Source: Candidatus Parcubacteria bacterium (lineage in GTDB: Bacteria > Patescibacteriota > Patescibacteriia > UBA1558 > GWA2-36-10). From it: 6,219 bases of DNA. A program made the translations under genes and the position numbers. Shown piece by piece: positions 1 through 6,219 of the stretch; the stretch's first letter is position 1, and each line of letters opens with the position of its first letter. Below the pieces are notes generated by a model, which saw only the letters and a program-made list of their open reading frames with translations, was not told where the DNA came from and did not search any database. The stretch is from assembly GCA_023246135.1 (NCBI GenBank), contig JAHFJB010000028.1:1-6219 (forward strand), read 5' to 3'.

Positions 1-1
1 T

Positions 2-1141
2 CAAGTCCTCTTTAAAGAGATTAAAGCTACCACTAAATATTGGGAAAAACAATTAGCCACAAATGACTCCTCTAATAAGTTGTCAAAAGCTTATCATCAG
101 TTTAGCCAACAATTTGAACGGATAAACCATATTTATAGCATCACTTCTTGGTTAGCCATTGAAGCCTGGCAAAATGATTTTAATGATCTTATAGATGATC
201 TCATCATCCGTAACCGGCTGGGCAACCAAGTGGACAACATCATCAGTTCGGCTTGCACCCCTTGGAAAGAAACCGCTCTACATCAAATCCAAAAAAAGGT
301 GGCGAATGGTTATAGCTTAGACAAGTTAGTGAATGAGTATCAGTACCTGAGAAGCTGGTCGGCGATTTGGCATAGCCCCATAGATAAAAAATGGTTTAAG
401 GGTTTAGCAATAAATAATAAAGATAAAAATATAATAAAAAAGTATTCTCCGGCATTGGTAAAAAAATTACTAAAACCCAACCCGCAAGAAAAAGTTTTTT
501 TGGATATGGCTCCCTACATGTTCTTCTTCAAAGATTGGCGTGATGATTTGCGCCGAGCTTTTTGCTTTTATTGGTTGTTTCTTTTTGAAAAAATTGCAAC
601 TATGCATAAAATAAACCTATCTGATCTGGGCTATTTAACCAATGCGGAAATTAAAAAAGTCTTAACAATCGGTAAATTCCCCCGAGAAAAAATCGCCCAT
701 AGAAAAGAACATCCGCTAATTGTTATCCCGGACAAAACCGGATTGGGTATTCAAGTCATTGATAAAAAAATTCCTAAAAAATATCTAACAATCATAAATA
801 AAATTACCAGCCAATCCAAAAATAAAACTGTCAAAGGCACAGTGGCTCAGTCCGGCAAAGTTCGCGGTGTGGTCAAGGTCATAAATAGTCACCATGACTT
901 GAAAAATTTTAAGCCGGGACAAATCTTAGTTGCCAATACCACCCATCCTAATTATCTGCCCGCCATGAAAATCGCCAAGGCCTTTGTCACCAACGAGGGA
1001 GGCATTATCAGCCACGCCGCTATTGTTGCACGCGAACTAAAAATTCCTTGCGTAGTCGGCACCAAAACAGCCACCAGTGTCTTAAAAGACGGCGACATGG
1101 TAGAGGTAGACGCCAACAAGGGAATAATTACTATTATTTAA
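2..1141 (+). CDS. PEP-utilising mobile-domain protein, 5' end missing
   Basis: The frame is open from base 2 to the TAA at 1139-1141 (379 visible residues), so the gene starts left of the window; the TTG at base 80 is probably an internal leucine. The last ~100 residues are a phosphohistidine swivelling domain of the PEP synthase / pyruvate phosphate dikinase type: a GxVxxSGKVRGVV start, 'GQILVANTTHPNYLPAM', then 'GGIISHAAIVAREL' followed by 'IPCVVGT' and 'DGDMVEVD'. The histidine of SHAA (codon at 1013, residue ~338 of the visible part) is the residue phosphorylated in this family. The ~270 residues before it are helical and rich in Trp, Lys and Phe, with 'DWRDDLRRAF' and 'LGYLTNAEIKKVL'. 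They resemble the linker seen in other stand-alone PEP-utilising proteins, but I cannot name a catalytic domain. An ATP-grasp domain would have to lie upstream. The substrate is unknown. The gene converges on the 16S rRNA unit. Confidence 0.85.
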   Translation, partial: QVLFKEIKATTKYWEKQLATNDSSNKLSKAYHQFSQQFERINHIYSITSWLAIEAWQNDFNDLIDDLIIRNRLGNQVDNIISSACTPWKETALHQIQKKVANGYSLDKLVNEYQYLRSWSAIWHSPIDKKWFKGLAINNKDKNIIKKYSPALVKKLLKPNPQEKVFLDMAPYMFFFKDWRDDLRRAFCFYWLFLFEKIATMHKINLSDLGYLTNAEIKKVLTIGKFPREKIAHRKEHPLIVIPDKTGLGIQVIDKKIPKKYLTIINKITSQSKNKTVKGTVAQSGKVRGVVKVINSHHDLKNFKPGQILVANTTHPNYLPAMKIAKAFVTNEGGIISHAAIVARELKIPCVVGTKTATSVLKDGDMVEVDANKGIITII

Positions 1142-1144
1142 ACT

Positions 1145-1174
1145 AGGCCGCGTTGAGCGTGGCCTAAATTTTTT
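1145..1174 (+). terminator. Intrinsic terminator of the PEP-utilising gene
   Basis: An 8-bp stem (AGGCCGCG with GCGTGGCCT, one G-T wobble) and a 5-base loop start 4 bases after the stop codon. They are followed by AAATTTTTT. This is a standard Rho-independent layout on the plus strand. Confidence 0.8.
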
Positions 1175-1182
1175 CCTAACAC

Positions 1183-1215
1183 AAAAAATCCCCCCTTCAG
1201 GGGATTCTATTTTTT
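1183..1215 (-). terminator. Terminator of the 16S rRNA unit (possibly bidirectional)
   Basis: AATCCCC (1187-1193) and GGGGATT (1200-1206) form a 7-bp stem with a 6-base loop. Read on the minus strand the stem runs straight into TTTTTTG, a good U-tract for transcripts leaving the 16S gene ~115 bases upstream. On the plus strand TCTATTTTTT follows, so it may also back up the terminator of the convergent PEP-utilising gene. Confidence 0.8.
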
Positions 1216-1254
1216 AATAACTTAGAAGTGACAGCTTTTAATCAATTTTTCAAC
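1209..1254 (-). other. 16S precursor processing helix, 3' (trailer) half
   Basis: This segment of the minus-strand transcript is complementary to the leader at 2849-2895. From 1209 to 1248 all bases pair, apart from one bulged leader base (2871). The four non-Watson-Crick positions (1219, 1221, 1232, 1241) are all G-U pairs in the minus-strand RNA. After one mismatch (1249) pairing continues to 1254. Long leader/trailer helices enclosing 16S are the usual RNase III substrates in rRNA maturation; the cut sites here are inferred, not visible. Confidence 0.85.
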
Positions 1255-1320
1255 TGGTGATTAACCAATTGAAATCGACTATTAGCAATGACATGAGCGC
1301 CATTGCTGTTATACTCCTTA

Positions 1321-2808
<1,488 letters not shown>

Positions 2809-2817
2809 AACTAGAAT

Positions 2818-2837
2818 TTGAGCCAAAAAAGGCTCAA
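2818..2837 (-). other. Leader hairpin just upstream of 16S 5' end
   Basis: A perfect 7-bp stem, TTGAGCC with GGCTCAA, encloses six identical bases (U in the transcript). It lies ~10 bases before the mature 16S 5' end and inside the processing helix, so it is likely part of the precursor fold. It could look like a terminator, but no U-tract follows on the minus strand. Confidence 0.55.
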
Positions 2838-2848
2838 TAAAATAAAAT

Positions 2849-2895
2849 GTTAAGAAATTGACTAAAAGCTTATCACTTCTAAATCATTAAAAAAT
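2849..2895 (-). other. 16S precursor processing helix, 5' (leader) half
   Basis: This is the partner of the trailer segment 1209-1254, with base 2871 bulged and 2854 unpaired. The predicted P2 start (about 2887) falls inside it, so a P2 transcript would begin paired and keep ~32 pairs of the helix. About 40 bases separate the inner end of the helix from the mature 16S 5' end. Confidence 0.85.
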
Positions 2896-2922
2896 TCTAT
2901 TTAATCCGTATGCAATTGTCAA
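2894..2922 (-). promoter_or_regulatory. 16S rRNA promoter P2 (sigma70 type)
   Basis: On the minus strand there is a perfect TTGACA (2917-2922), a 17-base spacer and TAGAAT (2894-2899). The predicted start is about 2887, at the outer part of the processing helix and ~79 bases before mature 16S. Confidence 0.8.
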
Positions 2923-2950
2923 ACAACTAGGATTTCGGTAAATAAAATTC

Positions 2951-2999
2951 AAGAAAAAACAGCAGGGTCTAAAAATCTTAGACGCTCCTGTCTTTCCTT
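2951..2999 (-). promoter_or_regulatory. Hairpin in 16S leader between P1 and P2, possible attenuator
   Basis: The minus-strand RNA can form GTCTAA/TTAGAC with a 5-base loop, then CAGG/CCTG past a 3-base bulge, then AAGGAAAGA with TTTTTTCTT including two G-U pairs. The shorter version ends just before TTTTTT (complement of 2954-2959), so it could act as a terminator or attenuator on P1 transcripts. The G-U pairs exist only in minus-strand RNA. The function is inferred. Confidence 0.55.
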
Positions 3000-3062
3000 C
3001 AAGGCAACTCTATAAATTTTTCAATCAGCTACGAAAGTTTTTATGGTTATTAATGCCTCAGT

Positions 3063-3091
3063 ATATTAGACTAAATTTGAAAGTTTGTCAA
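3063..3091 (-). promoter_or_regulatory. 16S rRNA promoter P1 (sigma70 type)
   Basis: On the minus strand there is a perfect TTGACA (3086-3091), a 17-base spacer (3069-3085) and TAATAT (3063-3068). The predicted start is about 3056, ~248 bases before mature 16S. It lies ~100 bases past the trmD stop codon. Confidence 0.8.
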
Positions 3092-3163
3092 GGGGTTTGT
3101 ATACTCAAATTTGACCTCGTCTCAAAACCTATTATTCGTTAACACTTTAAGATTATTGTCTCG

Positions 3164-3189
3164 CCCGCCAAAGCCTTGGCGTAGGCGGG
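3164..3189. repeat. GC-rich palindromic element after trmD
   Basis: CCCGCC (3164-3169) and GGCGGG (3184-3189) are inverted around a core that has its own stem, GCCAA/TTGGC. The element abuts the trmD stop codon (3190-3192). It has no U-tract, so it is not a standard terminator. It shares the pattern CCCGC...GTAG-CGGG with the palindrome inside trmD at 3635-3649, suggesting a dispersed REP-like family. Confidence 0.55.
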
Positions 3190-3909
3190 TCAAGTCCTGT
3201 ATTTGGTCTGTTTGGCTCGCCATTCTTTGATGAGCTTATGATTGCCCGAAAGCAAAACCTTAGGCACTTTGAGACCTTTGAAATCATCTGGCCGAGTATA
3301 CTGAGGGTATTCAATATTAAACTTTTTTTTCTGCTTATCATAGACGCCAAAAGACTCGTCTTGGACTGAAGCTTCTTTGCCAACCACACCCTTGACCAAT
3401 CTGGATACGCTATCAACTACACAAGCGGCCGCTAATTCGCCACCAGTAAGCACAAAATTGCCTAGTGAAATTTTCTCATCAATGAACTTATCTATGCGGG
3501 CGTCAATGGCTTCATAGTGCCCCGCAATTAGGATCAGTCGTTTATATTTGGCTAATTGTTTTACTTTATTTTGATCTAAAGTAGCGCCACGCGGCGTAAG
3601 CAAAATCACTCGCGTTTTTTTATTTTTAATTTTGTCCCGCGTAGCGGGATATATTTTCTTTAAAGTCTTATAAACCGGTTCAATCTTTATAACCATGCCC
3701 GGACCACCGCCGTAAGGTGTGTCATCAACAGTTTTTCTTTTGTCCGTAGCGGCCACGCGGATATCATGCATGCGGATATCAATCAGCTTTTTGTCCTGTG
3801 CCCGCTTCAAAATTGAAGAATTAAAATAACTATCTAAGCTTTCAGGAAAAATTGTGAGTATTTCAAACCTCACTCCCTTAGAGATTCTCTTTTGCTTTTT
3901 TTCTTCCAT
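3190..3909 (-). CDS. trmD: tRNA (guanine-N1)-methyltransferase TrmD
   Basis: TrmD transfers a methyl group from S-adenosylmethionine to G37 of tRNAs that read codons starting with C or with G at the third anticodon position, which prevents +1 frameshifting. The 239-residue product has the SPOUT trefoil-knot signatures in order: 'FEILTIFPE' (15-23), 'DDTPYGGGPGM' (62-72), 'LTPRG' (104-108), 'GHYEAIDAR' (130-138), 'SLGNFVLTGGELAA' (148-161), Asp166 in VVDSVSR (counterpart of the catalytic Asp169 of E. coli), 'YPQYTRP' (201-207) and 'LLSGNH' (219-224). The length is normal to slightly short, with a brief C-terminal domain. GHYEA has Ala where Gly is usual. The ATG at 3907-3909 gives a Lys-rich 12-residue extension before the usual start. 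GTG at 3871-3873 would match the family better, but its GGGA abuts the codon, so the start is uncertain. Residues 87-92 are encoded by a palindrome (3635-3649). Confidence 0.96.
   Translation of the reverse strand: MEEKKQKRISKGVRFEILTIFPESLDSYFNSSILKRAQDKKLIDIRMHDIRVAATDKRKTVDDTPYGGGPGMVIKIEPVYKTLKKIYPATRDKIKNKKTRVILLTPRGATLDQNKVKQLAKYKRLILIAGHYEAIDARIDKFIDEKISLGNFVLTGGELAAACVVDSVSRLVKGVVGKEASVQDESFGVYDKQKKKFNIEYPQYTRPDDFKGLKVPKVLLSGNHKLIKEWRAKQTKYRT
3635..3649. repeat. Short palindrome inside trmD
   Basis: TCCCGC-GTA-GCGGGA is a perfect 6-bp stem with a 3-base loop, within the codons for about residues 87-92 of TrmD. This is the variable stretch between the substrate-loop region and the LTPRG motif. 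It resembles the palindrome at 3164-3189. Confidence 0.5.
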
Positions 3910-3982
3910 AAAATAAAATTTATGTTATATTTTTCACCTTATTTAGCATAAGCCCCGTTGGAATAAATTTCTAACCAGGCTC

Positions 3983-4010
3983 ATACTATATTTATACTAC
4001 AAATCTTCAA
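3983..4010 (-). promoter_or_regulatory. Candidate trmD promoter
   Basis: On the minus strand there is TTGAAG (4005-4010), a 16-base spacer and TAGTAT (3983-3988). It directly follows the khpA terminator and would start trmD mRNA near 3976 with a ~67-base leader. The -10 is only a partial match. Confidence 0.45.
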
Positions 4011-4044
4011 AAAAGAAAAACCCGCGTTTGCGGGTTTTTCTTTT
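4011..4044 (-). terminator. Intrinsic terminator after khpA
   Basis: This is a perfect 15-bp inverted repeat: AAAAGAAAAACCCGC (4011-4025), a GTTT loop, and its complement (4030-4044). On the minus strand the GC stem is followed by TTTTTCTTTT. It begins 17 bases after the khpA stop codon and separates khpA from trmD. Confidence 0.9.
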
Positions 4045-4060
4045 CAATTTATAAAATAAC

Positions 4061-4390
4061 TTATAATTTCAAATCATCTACGTCAGAATCATTACTTTCA
4101 ACTCTTGGTGTTGAAGATTCTGTTCTAGGAGCTCTTACTCCACCCTCTTTTTCTGGTTCGTAAACTTTGAGGTTGACATAAGAATTATTTTTATTACCAA
4201 TAATTCTTAGAAGTGTGCGCAAAGCGCGAGCTGTCTGACCTTGTTTACCAATGATCTTGCCCATTTCTTCTGGGTTGACCTTCAGGGTCAAAAGAACGCC
4301 TCTTTCGTCGATATTTCTTTCAATAACGACATCTTCTGGTTTATCGACTAGAGCCTTAACAACTGTTTCTAAAAATTCCTTGTCTTGCAT
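4061..4390 (-). CDS. khpA: KH-domain RNA-binding protein KhpA
   Basis: This is a small single-KH-domain protein. KhpA-type proteins bind RNA, pair with KhpB/Jag in Firmicutes and affect cell elongation and small-RNA functions; that role is known from other phyla and only inferred here. The 109-residue product has the KH fold core at about residues 20-75. The RNA-gripping GKQG loop (48-51) sits in 'MGKIIGKQGQTARALRTLLR', followed by 'YVNLKVYEPEK'. The family is usually 75-85 residues; here an extra C-terminal tail of ~30 residues is polar and acidic (Ser, Thr, Asp, Glu) and probably disordered. The position just after rpsP is conserved in many bacteria. The ATG at 4388-4390 has no Shine-Dalgarno. 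The gene has its own strong promoter (4453-4481) and its own terminator. Confidence 0.92.
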   Translation of the reverse strand: MQDKEFLETVVKALVDKPEDVVIERNIDERGVLLTLKVNPEEMGKIIGKQGQTARALRTLLRIIGNKNNSYVNLKVYEPEKEGGVRAPRTESSTPRVESNDSDVDDLKL

Positions 4391-4420
4391 TTCTTTGTTG
4401 GTTAATTATCTTCTACAATG

Positions 4421-4446
4421 GTTATTCTTTATTAAAACAGAATAAC
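4421..4446 (-). other. Hairpin at the 5' end of khpA mRNA
   Basis: GTTATTC and GAATAAC form a 7-bp stem around a 12-base AT-rich loop. The predicted transcription start (about 4446) is the first base of the stem, so the mRNA would begin with a hairpin, which often protects against 5'-end decay. Its function is inferred. Confidence 0.45.
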
Positions 4447-4452
4447 TTAAAA

Positions 4453-4481
4453 AGTATACAATTATTTATAATGAACGTCAA
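4453..4481 (-). promoter_or_regulatory. khpA promoter (sigma70 type)
   Basis: On the minus strand there is TTGACG (4476-4481), a 17-base spacer and TATACT (4453-4458), both hexamers 5/6. It lies in the 105-base gap between rpsP and khpA and predicts a ~56-base leader. Confidence 0.75.
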
Positions 4482-4495
4482 ACTTATTTAAAAAA

Positions 4496-4891
4496 TTATT
4501 CTTTTACTTCCTCAGCAGGAGTAGCCGGAGCGACTGGAGTTTCTACTGTCGGTTCTACCACTGCCTCTGGTGCTGGAGTTGGATTTTTAGCAGCAGCTTT
4601 TTTGGCCATTGCTTCTTTTCTTTTTTTAGTAATAGACACTACCTTAACTGGCTTGCCAGTGATTAAACCTTGCTTGATAAACAAGTTGTGGATAGTGGCT
4701 GAAGTTTGAGCGCCTTTGGATAACCAGTGGGCAATGCGCTCTTTTTTGGCAACAAACTCTTTGCTGCGTGGATTATAAGAACCCAAAATCTCCAAACTAT
4801 CACCCCAAGTGTCTTTGGTCTTTTCGGAAATTATAATACGGTAAAAAGGCTGTTTAGTTCGGCCTACCCGTGACAATCTGATGGTTAACAT
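4496..4891 (-). CDS. rpsP: 30S ribosomal protein bS16
   Basis: bS16 binds the 5' domain of 16S rRNA and is needed for 30S assembly. Residues 1-80 are a full S16 core: 'MLTIRLSRVGRTKQPFYRI', 'LEILGSYNPR', 'ERIAHWLSKGAQTSATIHNL' and 'FIKQGLI'. E. coli S16 is 82 residues; this one is 131. The extra C-terminal tail is first basic (KKRKEAMAKKAAAK), then rich in Pro, Ala, Glu, Val and Thr, and is probably unstructured. The ATG at 4889-4891 is the conserved family start and has no Shine-Dalgarno; the leader is AT-rich. A strong promoter (4936-4964) lies ~40 bases upstream. khpA follows after 105 bases, the usual gene order, but with its own promoter in between. Confidence 0.97.
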   Translation of the reverse strand: MLTIRLSRVGRTKQPFYRIIISEKTKDTWGDSLEILGSYNPRSKEFVAKKERIAHWLSKGAQTSATIHNLFIKQGLITGKPVKVVSITKKRKEAMAKKAAAKNPTPAPEAVVEPTVETPVAPATPAEEVKE

Positions 4892-4935
4892 TTAAACAAT
4901 AAATCTTAATAATTAATCAATGGATAACGGGCTCA

Positions 4936-4964
4936 ATATTACTATATTTATTATTTTCTGTCAA
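4936..4964 (-). promoter_or_regulatory. rpsP promoter (sigma70 type)
   Basis: On the minus strand there is a perfect TTGACA (4959-4964), a 17-base spacer and TAATAT (4936-4941). The predicted start is near 4929, giving a ~38-base leader. The hexamers and spacing are the same as in 16S P1. Confidence 0.85.
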
Positions 4965-4987
4965 GCTGTAATCTGGTCTTAAAAGAC

Positions 4988-5017
4988 TGGACTAGAGGGA
5001 AATCATTGGTGTATAAT
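4988..5017 (+). promoter_or_regulatory. Promoter of the dehydrogenase gene
   Basis: There is a perfect TATAAT (5012-5017) with a weak -35, TGGACT (4988-4993), 18 bases upstream. The predicted start is near 5024, giving a ~26-base leader. A small inverted repeat, GTCTT-AA-AAGAC (4976-4987), sits beside it between the divergent promoters and could be a binding site, but it is too short to be sure. Confidence 0.6.
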
Positions 5018-5049
5018 AGTAAACAGTTAAAAAATATAATACTACTACG

Positions 5050-5913
5050 ATGGGCAAAGAGATAAAGATTGGTTTTATCGGTCAGGGGTTTATTGGTAAA
5101 AATTATTCCGATGACTTTGAGGAACGTGGCTATGAGGTTATTAGGTATAACCGGAGTGAATATAAAGATAATAAAGATTTAATCGCAACCTGTGATTTAG
5201 TTTTTATTGCAGTACCCACACCAACTACACCACAGGGTTTTGATGATAGTGCTCTCATTGAAGTATTAAAATTAGTTGGCCAGGGCAAAACTGCTATTAT
5301 AAAATCAACAATGCAGATGGGCACTACCCGAAAAATGCAGGGCCTCTACCCTGATATAATTGTCATGCATTCCCCGGAATTCTTAACAGAAAAAACTGCT
5401 GCCGAAGATGCCCGTCATCCTAACCGCAATATCGTTGGTATCATTGATGCTGATAATCAAGATTTAGTAAAAAAAGCCGAAATAGTAATCTCTACCCTAC
5501 CAGTTGCGCCTTACCACCTTATAACTAGAGCGGAAAACGCTGAGATGATCAAATATGGTGGCAACTGTTGGTTTTATTTCAAGGTTGTGTTTATGAATAT
5601 CTTCTATGATTTAATCGCCAAAGATAATCTAGATTTTGAAGCTATCAAAGAAGCGCTAGCCGCTGATCCGCGCATTGGCTCTACTCACCTAAGTGTTATC
5701 CACCAAGGTCGGCCTGGTATTGAACAGCCAGGCGGTCGTGGAGCAGGTGGTCATTGTTTTATCAAAGACTTTGAAGCTTTTATTGCCATGCTGGATAAAC
5801 AAAATCTAACTGAGCAAAAAAAGACCTGCGAAGCAGTCAGAAATCTTAATCTACAATACCTAAAAAATTCTAACAAAGACCAAGATCTAGTTAAAGAAGT
5901 TTACGGAAAATAA
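5050..5913 (+). CDS. Short UDP-glucose/GDP-mannose dehydrogenase-family protein
   Basis: The family oxidises the C6 alcohol of a nucleotide-sugar to a carboxylate with two NAD+, making precursors for capsule and cell-surface glycans. The 287-residue product has an N-terminal NAD-binding Rossmann fold with GQGFIG (11-16), VPTP (55-58) and 'SPEFLTEKTAAED' (108-120). The central domain has AEMIKYGGN (Lys168, Asn172) and 'GGRGAGGHCFIKD' (228-240). Cys236 and Lys240 match the catalytic cysteine and lysine of the family's GGSCFPKD motif. It ends ~50 residues after Cys236, so the C-terminal nucleotide-sugar-binding domain of the usual 390-450-residue enzymes is absent. No continuation appears after the stop, so this looks like a genuinely short form. 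The start ATG fits the Rossmann fold and has no Shine-Dalgarno. The substrate cannot be assigned. The gene is alone on its strand, divergent from rpsP. Confidence 0.85.
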   Translation: MGKEIKIGFIGQGFIGKNYSDDFEERGYEVIRYNRSEYKDNKDLIATCDLVFIAVPTPTTPQGFDDSALIEVLKLVGQGKTAIIKSTMQMGTTRKMQGLYPDIIVMHSPEFLTEKTAAEDARHPNRNIVGIIDADNQDLVKKAEIVISTLPVAPYHLITRAENAEMIKYGGNCWFYFKVVFMNIFYDLIAKDNLDFEAIKEALAADPRIGSTHLSVIHQGRPGIEQPGGRGAGGHCFIKDFEAFIAMLDKQNLTEQKKTCEAVRNLNLQYLKNSNKDQDLVKEVYGK

Positions 5914-5934
5914 AAAATCATAAATAAAAAGTTG

Positions 5935-5986
5935 AAGGACCCCGCACCAATCGCCGCCTGATAGGCAGTTCAAGTGCGGGGTCCTT
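5935..5986 (-). terminator. Long GC-rich hairpin, terminator of the right-end gene
   Basis: A perfect 13-bp stem (5935-5947 with 5974-5986) holds a 26-base loop with a second stem, CTGCCT/AGGCGG in the minus-strand RNA, which includes a G-U pair that would be a C-A mismatch on the plus strand. The minus-strand read-out continues CAACTTTTTA. This fits a terminator 37 bases after the minus-strand gene's stop codon. The plus side lacks a T-tract, so it is unlikely to serve the dehydrogenase gene. Confidence 0.65.
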
Positions 5987-6023
5987 TCGGTCCCCTTGAG
6001 ATGCGCGGCCCGCCGTAGGCCGT

Positions 6024-6218
6024 CTAGGACTCCGCTCGGAGGTCGATGTAGAGGACCTCGCTGGCCCAGAGCCCATGGCGGTAGCCATGGGCGTCGGTGA
6101 AGTCGAAGTACCGCTCGATCCCGTTCGGCCCAGGCTTGATGGTCACGACGACCTCGCCGTGAACCATGAAGGCACGCTTACCGTCAGTCCTGACGATACA
6201 CTGCGTCCGAGCGCGGAT
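6024..6218 (-). CDS. Unrecognised high-GC coding region, 5' end outside window
   Basis: On the minus strand a frame is open from the right edge to TAG at 6024-6026 (64 residues visible). I do not recognise it. The visible part reads like a compact beta-rich domain: 'CIVRTDGKRAFMVHGEVVVT', then 'GIERYFDFTDAHGYRHGLW', ending 'VLYIDLRAES'. Coding is supported by most codons ending in G or C, in sharp contrast to the AT-ending codons of every other gene here, and by the terminator-like hairpin just downstream. The region is ~65% GC. It could be a transferred gene, part of a mobile element or phage, or foreign sequence joined during assembly. Confidence 0.5.
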   Translation of the reverse strand: MRARTQCIVRTDGKRAFMVHGEVVVTIKPGPNGIERYFDFTDAHGYRHGLWASEVLYIDLRAES

Positions 6219-6219
6219 G

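Noticed and set aside
1142..1320. A tRNA or 5S gene after 16S
   Set aside because: I found no cloverleaf arms, CCA end or 5S motifs; the gap is filled by the terminators, the trailer helix and small hairpins.
2818..2837. A terminator upstream of 16S
   Set aside because: It has a perfect stem, but the Us are in the loop and no U-tract follows, so it is better seen as leader structure.
2848..2857. A boxA-like antitermination sequence (TTTCTTAACA on the minus strand)
   Set aside because: The match to the boxA consensus is partial and the segment is already explained as part of the leader/trailer helix.
3153..3416. Second minus-strand open frame overlapping the 3' end of trmD
   Set aside because: It is out of frame with trmD, which has full family motifs through this stretch; it is a shadow.
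5931..5990. Integron attC site
   Set aside because: The palindrome is GC-rich, but the GTTRRRY/RYYYAAC core sites and unpaired extrahelical bases of attC are not present.

Overview
The window looks like chromosomal DNA of an uncultured, AT-rich bacterium of the Candidate Phyla Radiation (Patescibacteria). Four things point there: a short 16S rRNA gene (about 1,488 nt) with unusual bases in otherwise conserved loops; compact, lysine-rich proteins; start codons without Shine-Dalgarno sequences; and a stand-alone PEP-utilising mobile-domain protein. The exact phylum cannot be read from the sequence alone.

Layout, left to right. Bases 2-1141 (+) hold the 3' part of a PEP-utilising mobile-domain protein, which runs off the left edge and ends at a hairpin terminator (1145-1174). 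Bases 1183-3091 (-) form a self-contained 16S rRNA unit: tandem sigma70-type promoters (P1 and P2), a leader hairpin between them, a leader/trailer processing helix of about 40 bp around the gene, the 16S gene (about 1321-2808), and a terminator facing the PEP gene. No 23S, 5S or tRNA follows it. Bases 3190-4891 (-) hold trmD, khpA and rpsP, the remains of the classical rpsP-khpA-rimM-trmD-rplS cluster. Each gene has its own candidate promoter, and a 15-bp terminator separates khpA from trmD. Bases 5050-5913 (+), divergent from rpsP, encode a short nucleotide-sugar dehydrogenase that lacks the usual C-terminal domain.

From about 5935 to the right edge the composition changes sharply: about 65% GC over the last 219 bases, against about 33% in the line just before. 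This end carries the 3' part of an unrecognised minus-strand coding region and a long GC-rich terminator-like hairpin. It is either a transferred element or an assembly junction.

Functionally the core is translation: 16S rRNA, bS16 (a 16S-binding protein), KhpA (an RNA-binding KH protein) and TrmD (tRNA m1G37 methylation). The most informative observations are the solo 16S unit with its processing helix, the compensated U505-A526 pair and the A693 change in 16S, and the high-GC right end.
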